A stretch of 63,991 nt of DNA from DAOUBP01 sp034432655. GTDB taxonomy: Bacteria; Chloroflexota; Anaerolineae; CG2-30-64-16. The position numbers were made by a program, and so were the translations under genes. This document shows positions 39,739-49,102 of the stretch, one piece after another; within the stretch, counting starts at the first letter, position 1, and the number at the start of each line of letters is the position of its first letter. The notes beneath the pieces are model-generated. The model was not told the origin of the DNA, searched no databases, and saw nothing but the letters and a program-made list of their open reading frames with translations. The stretch is taken from positions 1 through 63,991 of the forward strand of contig DAOUBP010000065.1 of the NCBI GenBank assembly GCA_034432655.1, in the 5' to 3' direction.

Positions 39739-42700
39739 TTGAAATCTGCGCGTAAGATTGATGCTGCCGTCCTGCTGTTTCTGCTCCTGCTTCCGCTCCT
39801 GTGGTTTGCGCCGCAAGCCCTGGGCGGACGGACGTTGTTGCCGGCCGATAACCTTTTCGCCTTTGAGCCGTGGCGCTCGTTTGCGGGCGCGCAGGGCGTT
39901 GCGCAGCCTTACAACAGCCTGATCAGCGATCTGATCCTGGAAAACTACGCCTGGAAGTCGTTCATCCTGGAGGCGCTGCGGTCAGGCGATCTGGCAGGGG
40001 TGCTGTGGAGCCCCCGCTTGTTCGCGGGGATGCCGTTCCTGGCAGCCGGCCAGCATTCGGGGCTGTATCCGCTCTCTGTCCTGTTCTACATCCTGCCTCT
40101 GTGGCGGGCCTATGGGATCTTCACCTGGCTGCAACTTGGCGTGGCGGCCGTCAACATGTATCTTTTCGCCCGGGTGCTGGGTTTGCGCCGGCCCGCCGCC
40201 ACTTTCTCGGCCATCGCATTTGCGTTCTCCGGCTTTTTCATCGTCAGCGTCAACTTCTCGATGATCATTGCGGCCGCAGCCTGGCTGCCGCTGATCCTGG
40301 CGATGATCGAGATCGTGGTACAGAAGCAGACGCGGGCGGGTCGCGGCCCTTATTCTCCGGTGCCTTACATTGCGGCCGGAGCGCTCTTCCTGGGGATCTC
40401 GATCCTGGCCGGGCATGTCGAGATCACCTATTACACCCTGCTGGTGAGCGGGTTCTACGCGGCCTGGCGGCTGCTTGCCATGTGGCGGAAGCTGGGGGAC
40501 TGGCGGCCACCGCTGCGCCTGGGGTTCTGGTTCCTGCTGATGGTGGCGCTAGGCCTGGGCCTGGGCGGAGTGCAGTTCATACCCTTGTACGAGCTGGTCA
40601 CCCAAAGCTTTCGCGAGGGCGCGGCCAGCCTGCAACAGGTGCGTGACTGGGCCTGGCCCGCGCGACAGATCATCACTTTCTTGCTCCCCGATGCGTTCGG
40701 CAACCCCACCCATCACAGCTACTTCGACATCTGGGAACAGGTGTGGAGACCGGTTACGCAGAACGCGCTGGGCGAGCCGTTACAAACCATTGACTGGGGG
40801 GTGAAGAACTACGTCGAGGGCGGCAACTACCTGGGCATCGTGACGTTGCTCCTGGCGGCGGTTGCGGTGATGGGAGCAGGTTTCCGGTTTAGGGTGCCTG
40901 GTTTCAACTCGAAGGTTCACAGCTCGCAGTCGCCGGCTTCCGATGTCCCACCGGACGCAGATCTTGCCGACGTACCGCCTTCAACTGCTCAGCCGGCAAC
41001 CAGCCAGGTCTGGCTTTTTATCGTCCTGGCTGCGCTCTCCCTGCTGTTCGCGTTCGGCACGCCGCTCTACGCCATCCTGTACTACGGCCTGCCCGGCTAC
41101 AGCCAGCTCCACTCGGCCTTCCGCTGGGTGTTTCCCTACACATTGAGCATGGCAGTGCTGGCCGGCTATGGGCTGGACAGGGTGATGGCCAAAGGCGAAT
41201 CGGCGAAGCAGCGAATCGGCAAATCGGCGAATCGGCGCATCGGCGCATCGGCGAATCAGCGGACCTCGAATCTTCAATCTTCAATCTGCCATCTGCCATC
41301 TGCAATCTTCAATCTTCAATCTCCACTCATCCTTGGCTGGCTCGCTGTCCTTGCCGGCGCAGGCGCTTTGGCAGCCGTGTTGATCAGCGTTTTCCTGCCG
41401 GGGCCGTTTGTGGCGCTGGGGGATCGGTTGCTGGCGGCATCTGACCTGGCACGACAGTTCGGCTATGCCGACGGCGCAATGGCATGGAGCCATCAGGCGT
41501 GGGGCCTGGCGCGCTTCGGGTTGATGGCGCTGCTGGCGGGTGTGGCGCTTATCTTGGGGATCTGGGGACGCGGGGGGAAGGAGACGCAGGGACGCGGGGA
41601 TGCGAGAAATCTCCGCCTCTCTCACTCTGCGCGTCTCCCCCTCCTTCTCCTCGCCGTTCTCGTCCTCGACCTCTGGCTTTTCGGCCACAGCTTCAACCCG
41701 GCCACCGACCCGAAGCTGTTGGCTTTCAAACCGCCGGTGATCGCGTTCTTGCAAAGCAAACAGGACCCGGCGCAGCCGTGGCGACTGACCAGCTTCGACG
41801 CGCCGGGCGAGAAGGTGCTGAACGCCAACTCAGCCATGCCTTACGGGCTGGAGGACGTGCGGGGCTACGATTCCATCATCCCCAAGCAGTACGTGGCGTA
41901 CATGCAGCGCATTCAACGCCAGGACGATTTGCTTTACAACCGCGTCGCGCCGATCTACACCCAGGTGGACGGCCAGGCCAACTACGACGCGCTCGACAAC
42001 CCGTTGCTGGACCTGCTGGGCGTCAAATATGTTGTCACCACCCACACTATACCCAGCCCCCGCTACGAGCTGGTCTACGACGCCGAAGTCAAGGTCTACG
42101 AAAACACCGAGGCGTTCCCGCGCGTCTTCATCGTCCCGCAGGCGGTCGCGGCTGCGGATCAGGCTGAGGCGTTGGACCTGCTGGAAGCGCTGGACCCTGC
42201 GCAGGTTGTGGTGGTCGAGGGCCTCACCGCTGCGGAGCTGCCCCCGCCGGCCTCGCCACAACTGCGTGAGGCCCGCATCAGCCAGCGCCGCAACCGGGAG
42301 ATCTTCGTGGATGTCAACATCAGCGATCGCGGGTGGCTGGTGTTCACCGACAACTATTTCGACGGCTGGAAGGCCTACCTGCGACCGTTCGGGGTTGAAG
42401 GGGAGGGGGTCAACGAGAGGGGCGAATCCATCGAAACGCAGCTGCCGCTCTACAGGGCCGACGGCACTTTTCGCGCCGTCTATCTGCCCGAGGCAGGCCA
42501 GTGGACCGTGCGCTTCGTCTATTCCCCGCGCAGCTTTTTGCTGGGGCTGTATACCACGTTCCTGGCATCTGTGACGTTGCTCTTGCTGGTCGGCTGGTGG
42601 GCGTGGGGGCGCTACTATCGCGGGGCGCGCAGCGAGGTGGGCACCGTCGCCAAGAACAGCGCAGTGCAAGTGGCCATGTCGCTGCTCAATAAAGCCATTG

Positions 42701-44133
42701 ACTTCGCATTCGCCATGCTGCGCCTACGGGTGCTCAGCCCGGTGGGCGAAGGAAGCTATGTCTTCGCGATCGCGTTCTATGGCCTCTTCGAGATCCTCAC
42801 CCGCTTCGGGCTGGGCACGCTGGTGACGCGCGATGTAGCGATCAACCGGGCGCGGGCGCGCAGTTATTTGACCAACACCTTCGCGCTGCGCACCGGCCTG
42901 TGGCTCCTCAGCCTGCCGGTGATGGCCCTCGTGGCCGTGTTCTACCGGGTGGCCCTGAACCAGCTGACCGGCGCGGAGACGCAGGCGATCGCGCTATTTG
43001 CCCTGGCGCTGCTGTTCGCCAATTTCAGCGATGCGATCACTGCCATCTTCAACGCCTACGAAAAGATGGAATACCCGGCCGGCATCGCCACGGTGATCGC
43101 GACCGCTAAAGTCGCACTGGGCGCGCTGGTGTTGTTGCCGCCGTTCGAGCTGGGTTTTGTGGGCCTGGCCGGCGTCTCGCTGGTCATGAACGTCGTGCAG
43201 ATGATCTGGCTTGGGTTCGTGATGGAGAAGGAGATTTTCGGAACCAGGTTCTCGTTGCGAAACCTCAGAGCCCTGCGCGAGACCTGGTTCCCGACACACA
43301 ACTTCGACCTCGACGTGCAGCGCTACATGCTGCGCGAGTCCGGTCCGTTGATGATCAACAACTTGCTGGCGACGGTGTTCTGGCGCATCAGCCAGTTCGT
43401 GCTGCGTGGGGCCACCAACCCGGCCGCGCTGGGCATCTTCTCGGCCGGCGTGAAGTGGCTGGACGGGCTGAACGTGATCCCGGCCTATTTCACGCTGGCT
43501 ATCTTCCCCCTGATGAGCCGCTACGCTCACGCGGGCAAAGATACGCTGGCCCGCAGCTACCGGTTGGCCGTGCAACTGCTTTTCATGACCGCGCTGCCGG
43601 TGGCGGTCTTCTTCACCTTTGCGGCCACACCGCTGATCCGCATTCTGGGCGGCGCGGCCTATCTGCCCGATTCAGCCATTGCACTGCGGATCATGATCTG
43701 GTCCATCCCCATCGGCTTCATCAACTCGGTGACCCAATACGTGCTGATCGCCGTCAACCAACAACGCTTCCTGACCAAGGCGTTCATCATCGGGGTCCTC
43801 TTCACGGGCCTGGCCAACCTGGCCTTCATCCCCCGCTTCGGTTATGTGGCTGCGGCCGTCATCCTCATCCCGGCCGAGCTCTCGCTGTTCATCCCGTTCG
43901 CCATCGCGGTGCACCGCTATGTGGCCCCGATCCCCTGGCCACAGCTGCTGGGACGTCCGCTGCTGGCGGCCGGGCTGAACGTGGCCGCCACCTGGGGCAT
44001 TATAGCAACAGGTGCTCCGCTCCTCCTTGCCCTGACCGTCGGCTTCGCGGTATACTTGGTTGTGTTGCTGGCCTCAGGGGCGGGGCGGAGCGAGGAGTTT
44101 GCGGTGTTACGCCATCTTTTGCGGCGGAGGTAG
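39739..44133 (+). CDS. Giant YfhO-like membrane protein fused to a Wzx-type flippase
   Basis: A 1464-aa polytopic protein made of two usually separate families. Residues 1 to about 955 are YfhO-like (GRTLLPADNLFAFEPWRS, LFAGMPFLAAGQHSGLYPLS, LGGVQFIPLYELVTQSFR), a family of putative GT-C-type transferases with a large extracytoplasmic part. Residues about 960-1464 are an oligosaccharide flippase (NSAVQVAMSLLNKAIDFAF, FGLGTLVTRDVAINRARARSYL) with about 12-14 helices. TTG start with CCGGAG upstream. Three low-complexity inserts interrupt the first half (residues about 389-420, 484-532 and 608-634). It probably builds and flips a lipid-linked sugar together with the upstream glycosyltransferase. 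Confidence 0.85.
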   Translation: MKSARKIDAAVLLFLLLLPLLWFAPQALGGRTLLPADNLFAFEPWRSFAGAQGVAQPYNSLISDLILENYAWKSFILEALRSGDLAGVLWSPRLFAGMPFLAAGQHSGLYPLSVLFYILPLWRAYGIFTWLQLGVAAVNMYLFARVLGLRRPAATFSAIAFAFSGFFIVSVNFSMIIAAAAWLPLILAMIEIVVQKQTRAGRGPYSPVPYIAAGALFLGISILAGHVEITYYTLLVSGFYAAWRLLAMWRKLGDWRPPLRLGFWFLLMVALGLGLGGVQFIPLYELVTQSFREGAASLQQVRDWAWPARQIITFLLPDAFGNPTHHSYFDIWEQVWRPVTQNALGEPLQTIDWGVKNYVEGGNYLGIVTLLLAAVAVMGAGFRFRVPGFNSKVHSSQSPASDVPPDADLADVPPSTAQPATSQVWLFIVLAALSLLFAFGTPLYAILYYGLPGYSQLHSAFRWVFPYTLSMAVLAGYGLDRVMAKGESAKQRIGKSANRRIGASANQRTSNLQSSICHLPSAIFNLQSPLILGWLAVLAGAGALAAVLISVFLPGPFVALGDRLLAASDLARQFGYADGAMAWSHQAWGLARFGLMALLAGVALILGIWGRGGKETQGRGDARNLRLSHSARLPLLLLAVLVLDLWLFGHSFNPATDPKLLAFKPPVIAFLQSKQDPAQPWRLTSFDAPGEKVLNANSAMPYGLEDVRGYDSIIPKQYVAYMQRIQRQDDLLYNRVAPIYTQVDGQANYDALDNPLLDLLGVKYVVTTHTIPSPRYELVYDAEVKVYENTEAFPRVFIVPQAVAAADQAEALDLLEALDPAQVVVVEGLTAAELPPPASPQLREARISQRRNREIFVDVNISDRGWLVFTDNYFDGWKAYLRPFGVEGEGVNERGESIETQLPLYRADGTFRAVYLPEAGQWTVRFVYSPRSFLLGLYTTFLASVTLLLLVGWWAWGRYYRGARSEVGTVAKNSAVQVAMSLLNKAIDFAFAMLRLRVLSPVGEGSYVFAIAFYGLFEILTRFGLGTLVTRDVAINRARARSYLTNTFALRTGLWLLSLPVMALVAVFYRVALNQLTGAETQAIALFALALLFANFSDAITAIFNAYEKMEYPAGIATVIATAKVALGALVLLPPFELGFVGLAGVSLVMNVVQMIWLGFVMEKEIFGTRFSLRNLRALRETWFPTHNFDLDVQRYMLRESGPLMINNLLATVFWRISQFVLRGATNPAALGIFSAGVKWLDGLNVIPAYFTLAIFPLMSRYAHAGKDTLARSYRLAVQLLFMTALPVAVFFTFAATPLIRILGGAAYLPDSAIALRIMIWSIPIGFINSVTQYVLIAVNQQRFLTKAFIIGVLFTGLANLAFIPRFGYVAAAVILIPAELSLFIPFAIAVHRYVAPIPWPQLLGRPLLAAGLNVAATWGIIATGAPLLLALTVGFAVYLVVLLASGAGRSEEFAVLRHLLRRR
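41190..41335. repeat. In-frame repeat tract in the YfhO-flippase gene
   Basis: About 145 bp: GGCGAATCGGCGAAGCAGCG-like units (AATCGGCG words), then TCTTCAATCTGCCATCTGCA-like units (ATCTTCA words). Frame is kept (SANRRIGASANQRTS, then LQSSICHLPSAIFNLQS). A separate GC-rich insert with GGGACGCGGGGA words lies at about 41563-41640. Confidence 0.9.
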
Positions 44134-44137
44134 AGCC

Positions 44138-44962
44138 ATGAGCAGCGTGCCGGTCCTGGAGATCTCGCACCTCTCCATGCGCCTTGGCCAGATAGCGGTG
44201 CTGACCGATGTATCGCTGGCGGTGTGGCCGGGGGAAATCCACGCAGTGCTAGGGGAAGAGGGCTCGGGCCGGATCACGCTCTTCAGGATCCTGGCCGGTA
44301 CCCAACGCGCCGGCTCCTACACCGGCGAAATCCGGGTGGCAGATCGGCCCGTGGTAATCCGGGATGTGCAAGACGCCATCCGCAGCGGTATCAGCGCCGT
44401 CTCACGGCATCCCGGCATCTTTCCCAGGTTTTCGGTGGCCGAAAACATCATGGTGGGCCGCTGGCAGCAGCGCGGCCGTTTCCTGATCAACCAAAGGGCC
44501 ATAGAGCGGGAAGCCGAAGCACTCTTGGAGGAGCTGGAGCTGAGACTCGATCCCACACAGCCGGCAGGGCAGCTGACGGCCGGACAACAGCGCCTGGTAA
44601 CGATCGCCCGCGCCCTGGCCAGCCATCCCAAAGTGATCGTGCTGGACGAACCGGCTGCATTGCTCAGGACGGCCGGCGAGCAAAGCCAACTCATCCGGGC
44701 GCTGCGCTTGTTGGCCGGCCGGGATCTCGGCTTTCTTTATCTGGCCCGCCGGCCGGTGGAAGCCACCCAGATCGCCGATCGCATCACTGTGCTGCGGGAC
44801 GGCAGCGTCAACGGGACGTGGCCCCGGTCGGCATTCGATGAGCTGACCCTGACCCAGGCCATGATCAGCCAACGCGGGGGCGCGGGGGACTACGAAAAAG
44901 AAGAGGACATGGAAGAACCACGCGGCGTCCTCGACGCCCTGCGCTCCTGGTTCAGGCCATGA
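44138..44962 (+). CDS. ABC sugar-import-type ATPase with degenerate Walker A
   Basis: A 274-aa single nucleotide-binding domain resembling the N-terminal half of RbsA/MglA-type sugar ABC ATPases (SHLSMRLGQIAVLTDVSLAV, SAVSRHPGIFPRFSVAENI). The P-loop reads GEEGSGRITL instead of GxxGxGKS/T: the essential Lys is Arg45 and the next Ser/Thr is Ile46. The signature is QLTAGQQRLVTIARAL; Walker B VIVLDEPAALL remains. ATP hydrolysis is therefore doubtful. No permease or binding protein is adjacent. GGAGG precedes ATG 44138, five bases after the flippase stop. Confidence 0.82.
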   Translation: MSSVPVLEISHLSMRLGQIAVLTDVSLAVWPGEIHAVLGEEGSGRITLFRILAGTQRAGSYTGEIRVADRPVVIRDVQDAIRSGISAVSRHPGIFPRFSVAENIMVGRWQQRGRFLINQRAIEREAEALLEELELRLDPTQPAGQLTAGQQRLVTIARALASHPKVIVLDEPAALLRTAGEQSQLIRALRLLAGRDLGFLYLARRPVEATQIADRITVLRDGSVNGTWPRSAFDELTLTQAMISQRGGAGDYEKEEDMEEPRGVLDALRSWFRP

Positions 44963-45007
44963 ACATTCGCTGATTCTTTGATTCGTGACTCACTTGGGAG
45001 GGTTTCC

Positions 45008-47206
45008 ATGCGCATCGGCATCATCACCAGCGGCGGCGACGCACCGGGCATGAATGCAGCTATTCGGGCGGTCACCCGTTGCGCGCTGGATCGCGGCATC
45101 GAAGTGGTGGGCATCCATGAAGGCTGGCAGGGTGTCGTTGACGGCGGCGACAAGTTCGAGGCCTTCAATTGGCGCAGCGTGGGCGGCATCCTGCAGTTGG
45201 GAGGCACCATCCTGGGCACAGCCCGGTCGGAAGATTTCCGCAAGGTCGAGGGTCGGCGCAAAGCTGCCCGTAACCTGGTGAACGCCGGCATTGACGGGCT
45301 GGTAGTCATCGGCGGCGATGGTTCGCTGACCGGCGCGCTCATCCTGTACCAGGAATGGGCAGATCACCTCAAGGCGCTGGCGGCCGAGGGTGCGATCCCA
45401 GCCGAAAAGGCCCAAAACCCCGCTCCATTCCGCATCGTGGGCCTGCCCGGCTCCATTGACAACGACCAGTACGGCACCGACATGAGCATCGGCGCGGACA
45501 CCGCGTTGAACACCATCGTCGAAGCGGTGGACAAGCTGAAAAGCACGGCCGACTCGCACCAGCGCACCTTCGTCGTCGAGGTCATGGGCCGGCGCTGCGG
45601 TTATCTGGCGCTGATGGGCGCAATGGCCACCGGCGCCGACTGGGTGCTGATCCCCGAAGAGGAGATGGACGCGCGCTGGCACTTCCGGATGGTGGAAGCG
45701 CTGAAAAGCGGCCGCGCGGCCGGCCGGCGCCACGATGTCATCATCTTCGCCGAGGGCGCCCGGCATAGCGACGGCCTGCCCATCAAGGCCGAGACCATCA
45801 CCGAGATCTTGAAGAGCCGTCTGGGGATCGAGGCCCGCGTCACCGTGCTGGGACATGTGCAACGGGGCGGCTCGCCCACGGCTTTCGAGCGCATCCTGGC
45901 CTCGCGGCTGGGCGCGGCCGCGGTAGACTACATCGCCGGCCCCGACCCTACCCCGGTGATGATCGGCCTGAAGAACAACGAGCCCACCGCCACGCCCCTG
46001 GACGAGGTAGTCGCCAAGAGTCAGGCGGTCAACAACGAGATAGATCACGGCAACTTCGAACAGGCCCTGCAACTGCGCGGCCGTAGTTTCCTGGACTCCC
46101 TGGAGCTGCTCAAGACGCTGACCCGTGCAGAGCCCAAACAGGAACGTGCTGACCGCGGTCGTATCGCCATCATGACCGGTGGCCCGGACGCGCCCGGCAT
46201 GAACGCCATCGTGCGCACCGCGCTGCGCATCGCGCGCAACGAAGGCCAGGACGTGGTCGGCGCGCGTTACGGGTTCGGCGGCCTGGCGCGCGGTGACGTG
46301 TGGGACCTGGGTTGGATGGACGTCCAGAACTGGATCAACCTGGGCGGCAGCGAGCTGGGCGCCATCCGCCACGACCTGACGCCGGAAGAGATCGCCCAGA
46401 TCGCCCAACAGATTAAGGCGTGGGACCTGCGAGGTTTCATTGCGGTCGGCGGCATGGAAACCTACAAGCAGGTGCGCAAGCTGATCGCAGCGCGGGAGAA
46501 GTACCGGGAGCTGCGCATCCCGATCATCTGCGTGCCGGCAACTATTGACAATAACCTGCCCGGCACCGAGATCTGCATCGGCGCAGACACCGCGTTGAAC
46601 AACATCGTGGATGCCATTGACAAGATCAAGTACACGGCCGGCGCAGCCCACCGGGCATTCGTCGTGGAAGTCATGGGACGTAAATGCGGCTACCTGGCGC
46701 TGGCGGCCGGCATTGCCAGCGGCGCGGAAATGGAACTGCTGCCCGAGGACGGCATCCACCTGGACACCCTGCGGCGCGACATCGAGACCCTGCGCCGGGG
46801 CTTTGCCGGCGGCAAAAAGCTGGGCATCGTGATCATCTCTGAAAACGCCTCACGCTACTACGACACCGACTTCGTGCGCCGCATCATGGAGGCCGAGGCC
46901 GAGGGCGCGTTCGAAGTGCGCCAGACGATCCTGGGGCATCTGCAGCGCGGGGGCGTGCCCACTGCGTTCGACCGCATCCAGGGCAGCCGGTTAGGCGCGC
47001 ACGCTGCCCGCCAGCTCCTGGCCGACATCGCCGCGGGCAGGGCCGACGTCAACGTCATCGGCATCCAGAAGCGGGGCGTGGTGGTGACACCTTACGAAGA
47101 AGCGATGGCCGAGTTCGACTGGGAGAACGAACGCCCCAAAGAGCAGGCGTTTCTCCAGTGGCGCAAACTGGCCGATACGCTGGCAAAGCCAGGGCCGGGG
47201 GAATGA
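45008..47206 (+). CDS. Tandem-duplicated 6-phosphofructokinase
   Basis: A 732-aa protein of two fused PFK domains (about 1-380 and 381-732). The N-terminal half keeps the catalytic set: ITSGGDAPGMNAAIRA, GGDGSLTG (Gly after GGD favours ATP over pyrophosphate) and PGSIDNDQYGTDMSIGADTAL. The C-terminal half has IMTGGPDAPGMNA, VGGMETYK in place of GGDGS, and ATIDNNLPGTE with the second Asp replaced by Asn, so it is probably regulatory. This arrangement parallels eukaryotic PFK. The enzyme commits fructose-6-phosphate to glycolysis. ATG 45008 has GGGAGG upstream. Confidence 0.93.
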   Translation: MRIGIITSGGDAPGMNAAIRAVTRCALDRGIEVVGIHEGWQGVVDGGDKFEAFNWRSVGGILQLGGTILGTARSEDFRKVEGRRKAARNLVNAGIDGLVVIGGDGSLTGALILYQEWADHLKALAAEGAIPAEKAQNPAPFRIVGLPGSIDNDQYGTDMSIGADTALNTIVEAVDKLKSTADSHQRTFVVEVMGRRCGYLALMGAMATGADWVLIPEEEMDARWHFRMVEALKSGRAAGRRHDVIIFAEGARHSDGLPIKAETITEILKSRLGIEARVTVLGHVQRGGSPTAFERILASRLGAAAVDYIAGPDPTPVMIGLKNNEPTATPLDEVVAKSQAVNNEIDHGNFEQALQLRGRSFLDSLELLKTLTRAEPKQERADRGRIAIMTGGPDAPGMNAIVRTALRIARNEGQDVVGARYGFGGLARGDVWDLGWMDVQNWINLGGSELGAIRHDLTPEEIAQIAQQIKAWDLRGFIAVGGMETYKQVRKLIAAREKYRELRIPIICVPATIDNNLPGTEICIGADTALNNIVDAIDKIKYTAGAAHRAFVVEVMGRKCGYLALAAGIASGAEMELLPEDGIHLDTLRRDIETLRRGFAGGKKLGIVIISENASRYYDTDFVRRIMEAEAEGAFEVRQTILGHLQRGGVPTAFDRIQGSRLGAHAARQLLADIAAGRADVNVIGIQKRGVVVTPYEEAMAEFDWENERPKEQAFLQWRKLADTLAKPGPGE

Positions 47207-47302
47207 CCCTGTAACACGAAATCCGTTTCGCAATGCGGCCCGTGCAGGTGCCGCGTGCATTTTGCCGGGCAATACAACAGCAAGACAACAAGGAGAAGTT
47301 CC

Positions 47303-48607
47303 ATGCAGCGCTGCATCGGGATTCGACGCGAGGATAAGAGCCCCTGGGAGCGGCGCACCCCCATCACACCGGCTGGGGTGCGTGCCCTGGCCGAACAGGG
47401 GGTCCAGGTTTTCGTGCAACCTTCGCCGATCCGGGCCTATCGGGATGAAGAGTTCGTGGCGGCCGGCGCAACGGTTCAGGAAGACCTCAGCAACTGCCCG
47501 GTAGTGTTCGGCGTCAAAGAGATCCCGCCGGCCTTTTTCCGGCCCGGCGGGGCCTATGTGTTCTTCGCCCACGTGATCAAAGGACAGCCTTACAACATGC
47601 CCATGTTGCGCCGCATGTTGGAGCTGGGCTGCACTTTGATTGATTACGAACGGGTGACCGACGACAAGGGCCGGCGATTGATCTTCTTCGGCCGGCATGC
47701 AGGGCTGGCCGGCGCCATCGAGACGTTATGGGCGCTGGGGAAACGTCTGGCGTGGCGCGGGGTCGAGACCCCATTCCTCCGCCTGCGCCATGCCTGGGAA
47801 TACCACGACCTGGCGGAGGCCAACGCTGCCATCGCCCAGGTCGGCGAGGCGATCCGCGCCGAAGGCCTGCCGGCCGCCGTGGCGCCACTGACGATCGGCG
47901 TTACCGGCTACGGCAACGTCGCCAGGGGCGCGTGGGAGATCTTGAACCTGCTACCGGTCCAGGTGATCGAGCCGGGGGAACTGGCTGCCGTCACCGCCGC
48001 ACCGGCCCCCGTGCGGCACGTCATTTACGGCACCACCTTTCGCGAGGAGCACATGGTGGTGCCCAGGGACGACCTGGAACCCTTCGATTGCCAGCGTTAT
48101 TATGACTGCCCCGACAACTTCCGTCCCATCTTCGAACAACACCTGCCGTACCTGACGGTCATGATCAACGGCATCTACTGGGACGCGCGCTACCCGCGGC
48201 TGGTGACGAAAGCAGGCCTGCGCAGGCTGGCAGAGGCCGGGCCCGTCCGGCTGCAGGTGATCGGCGACATCAGTTGCGACATCGAGGGCTCGGTGGAGAT
48301 CACGGTAAAGACCACCGACCCGGGTCAGCCGGTTTTCGTCTACGACCCGCTGACCGGGGCCGTGCGAGACGGCTACGCAGGGGAGGGGGTGGTGGTGATG
48401 GCAGTGGACATCTTGCCCAGCGAGCTGCCGCGCGACGCGTCGGAGAGCTTCAGCGCGGCTCTGCTGGCATACATCCCGGCCATCGCCTCTGCCGACTACA
48501 ATGCGCCGTTCGCGGAGCTGGCCTTGCCGCCGGAGATCAAGCGGGCGGTTATTGCGCACCGGGGGGAGTTGACGCCGGCGTATCAACACCTGGCGCGCTA
48601 TCTGTAA
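47303..48607 (+). CDS. LOR/SDH-like (alanine dehydrogenase/PNT N-terminal fold) protein
   Basis: A 434-aa protein with the AlaDh/PNT N-terminal pattern (IGIRREDKSPWERRTPITPAGVRAL, RHAGLAGAIETLWALGKRL) and a nucleotide-binding segment ITIGVTGYGNVARGAWEILNLLP. The overall order matches the lysine-ketoglutarate reductase/saccharopine dehydrogenase-like family rather than alanine dehydrogenase. It may reduce or oxidise an amino-acid-keto-acid adduct; the substrate is unproven. AAGGAG lies before ATG 47303. Not clearly linked to the PFK gene 96 bp upstream. Confidence 0.8.
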   Translation: MQRCIGIRREDKSPWERRTPITPAGVRALAEQGVQVFVQPSPIRAYRDEEFVAAGATVQEDLSNCPVVFGVKEIPPAFFRPGGAYVFFAHVIKGQPYNMPMLRRMLELGCTLIDYERVTDDKGRRLIFFGRHAGLAGAIETLWALGKRLAWRGVETPFLRLRHAWEYHDLAEANAAIAQVGEAIRAEGLPAAVAPLTIGVTGYGNVARGAWEILNLLPVQVIEPGELAAVTAAPAPVRHVIYGTTFREEHMVVPRDDLEPFDCQRYYDCPDNFRPIFEQHLPYLTVMINGIYWDARYPRLVTKAGLRRLAEAGPVRLQVIGDISCDIEGSVEITVKTTDPGQPVFVYDPLTGAVRDGYAGEGVVVMAVDILPSELPRDASESFSAALLAYIPAIASADYNAPFAELALPPEIKRAVIAHRGELTPAYQHLARYL

Positions 48608-48641
48608 GAATACCCGGGGCGTACGGCCAAAGCCGTTACAG

Positions 48642-48920
48642 CGCGTTGCAGCATCCTCATCACACCTCTGCCCTCTGCGCCGCTGTTCTGGCATATGCGG
48701 GGGAAGGGCCGGCGGGATCAATGAGGCCGGCCACATGGCGCTCAGCCGGCCCGCCCTGCTCTCGGCGGCGGCGTTCACGCATTGGCTCCACTGCCGCTGA
48801 ACTTGCTTCCTGATGCAGGCCCGAAAGGAGGGAGGCATGAAACCCCGGACGATCTTCCTCGTGCTGGAGCTGTTCGCCGATGAGGCCCGGCCGGTGATGC
48901 ACGTCTGGCGGGTAGAATGA
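48642..48920 (+). repeat. Cassette copy A (~280 bp), near-identical to 58129-58406
   Basis: Aligned to 58129-58406 from CGCGTTGCAGCATCCTC to the end of the 27-codon ORF. Only scattered substitutions and a two-base length difference (GGCCGGCC versus GGCGGCC context) are seen. It includes the conserved small ORF and a roughly 190-bp upstream segment with no obvious ORF. The cassette lies between the LOR/SDH gene and the convergent AfsR-like regulator. Confidence 0.95.
48837..48920 (+). CDS. 27-aa small ORF, copy A
   Basis: MKPRTIFLVLELFADEARPV begins the 27-aa product, which ends MHVWRVE. An unusually strong ribosome site (AAGGAGGGAGG) precedes the ATG. The second copy at 58323 differs at five residues (Leu10 to Pro, Met21 to Val, Val23 to Ala, Glu27 to Gln) or fewer, with one silent site; length and stop position are kept. 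Unknown function; could be a real micropeptide or a leader peptide. No homolog recognised. Confidence 0.55.
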   Translation: MKPRTIFLVLELFADEARPVMHVWRVE

Positions 48921-49102
48921 TGTCCGGGTTGGACGTTGGTCACCTGGGAGTGACCGATCCCTCCCTCCCATTATCCCTGTCCACCAACGGCAGACCAGAT
49001 GCTGAGCCAGAAATGTGCTGAAGAGGGTCGGATTCTCACCGCAGAGCAGCCCGAGTGCGCTGAGAGAACCTGGAAAACGCAGAAAGAACCCCTGACGCAG
49101 TG
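48921..49102. other. Gap between cassette A and the convergent regulator
   Basis: About 180 bp with no ORF of note. A short palindromic stretch GTTGGTCACC-TGGGA-GTGACC lies near 48934-48953. I see nothing else to name. Confidence 0.4.

Noticed and set aside
44990..46759. 589-codon minus-strand frame over phosphofructokinase
   Set aside because: Shadow of a clear PFK gene; low-information composition.
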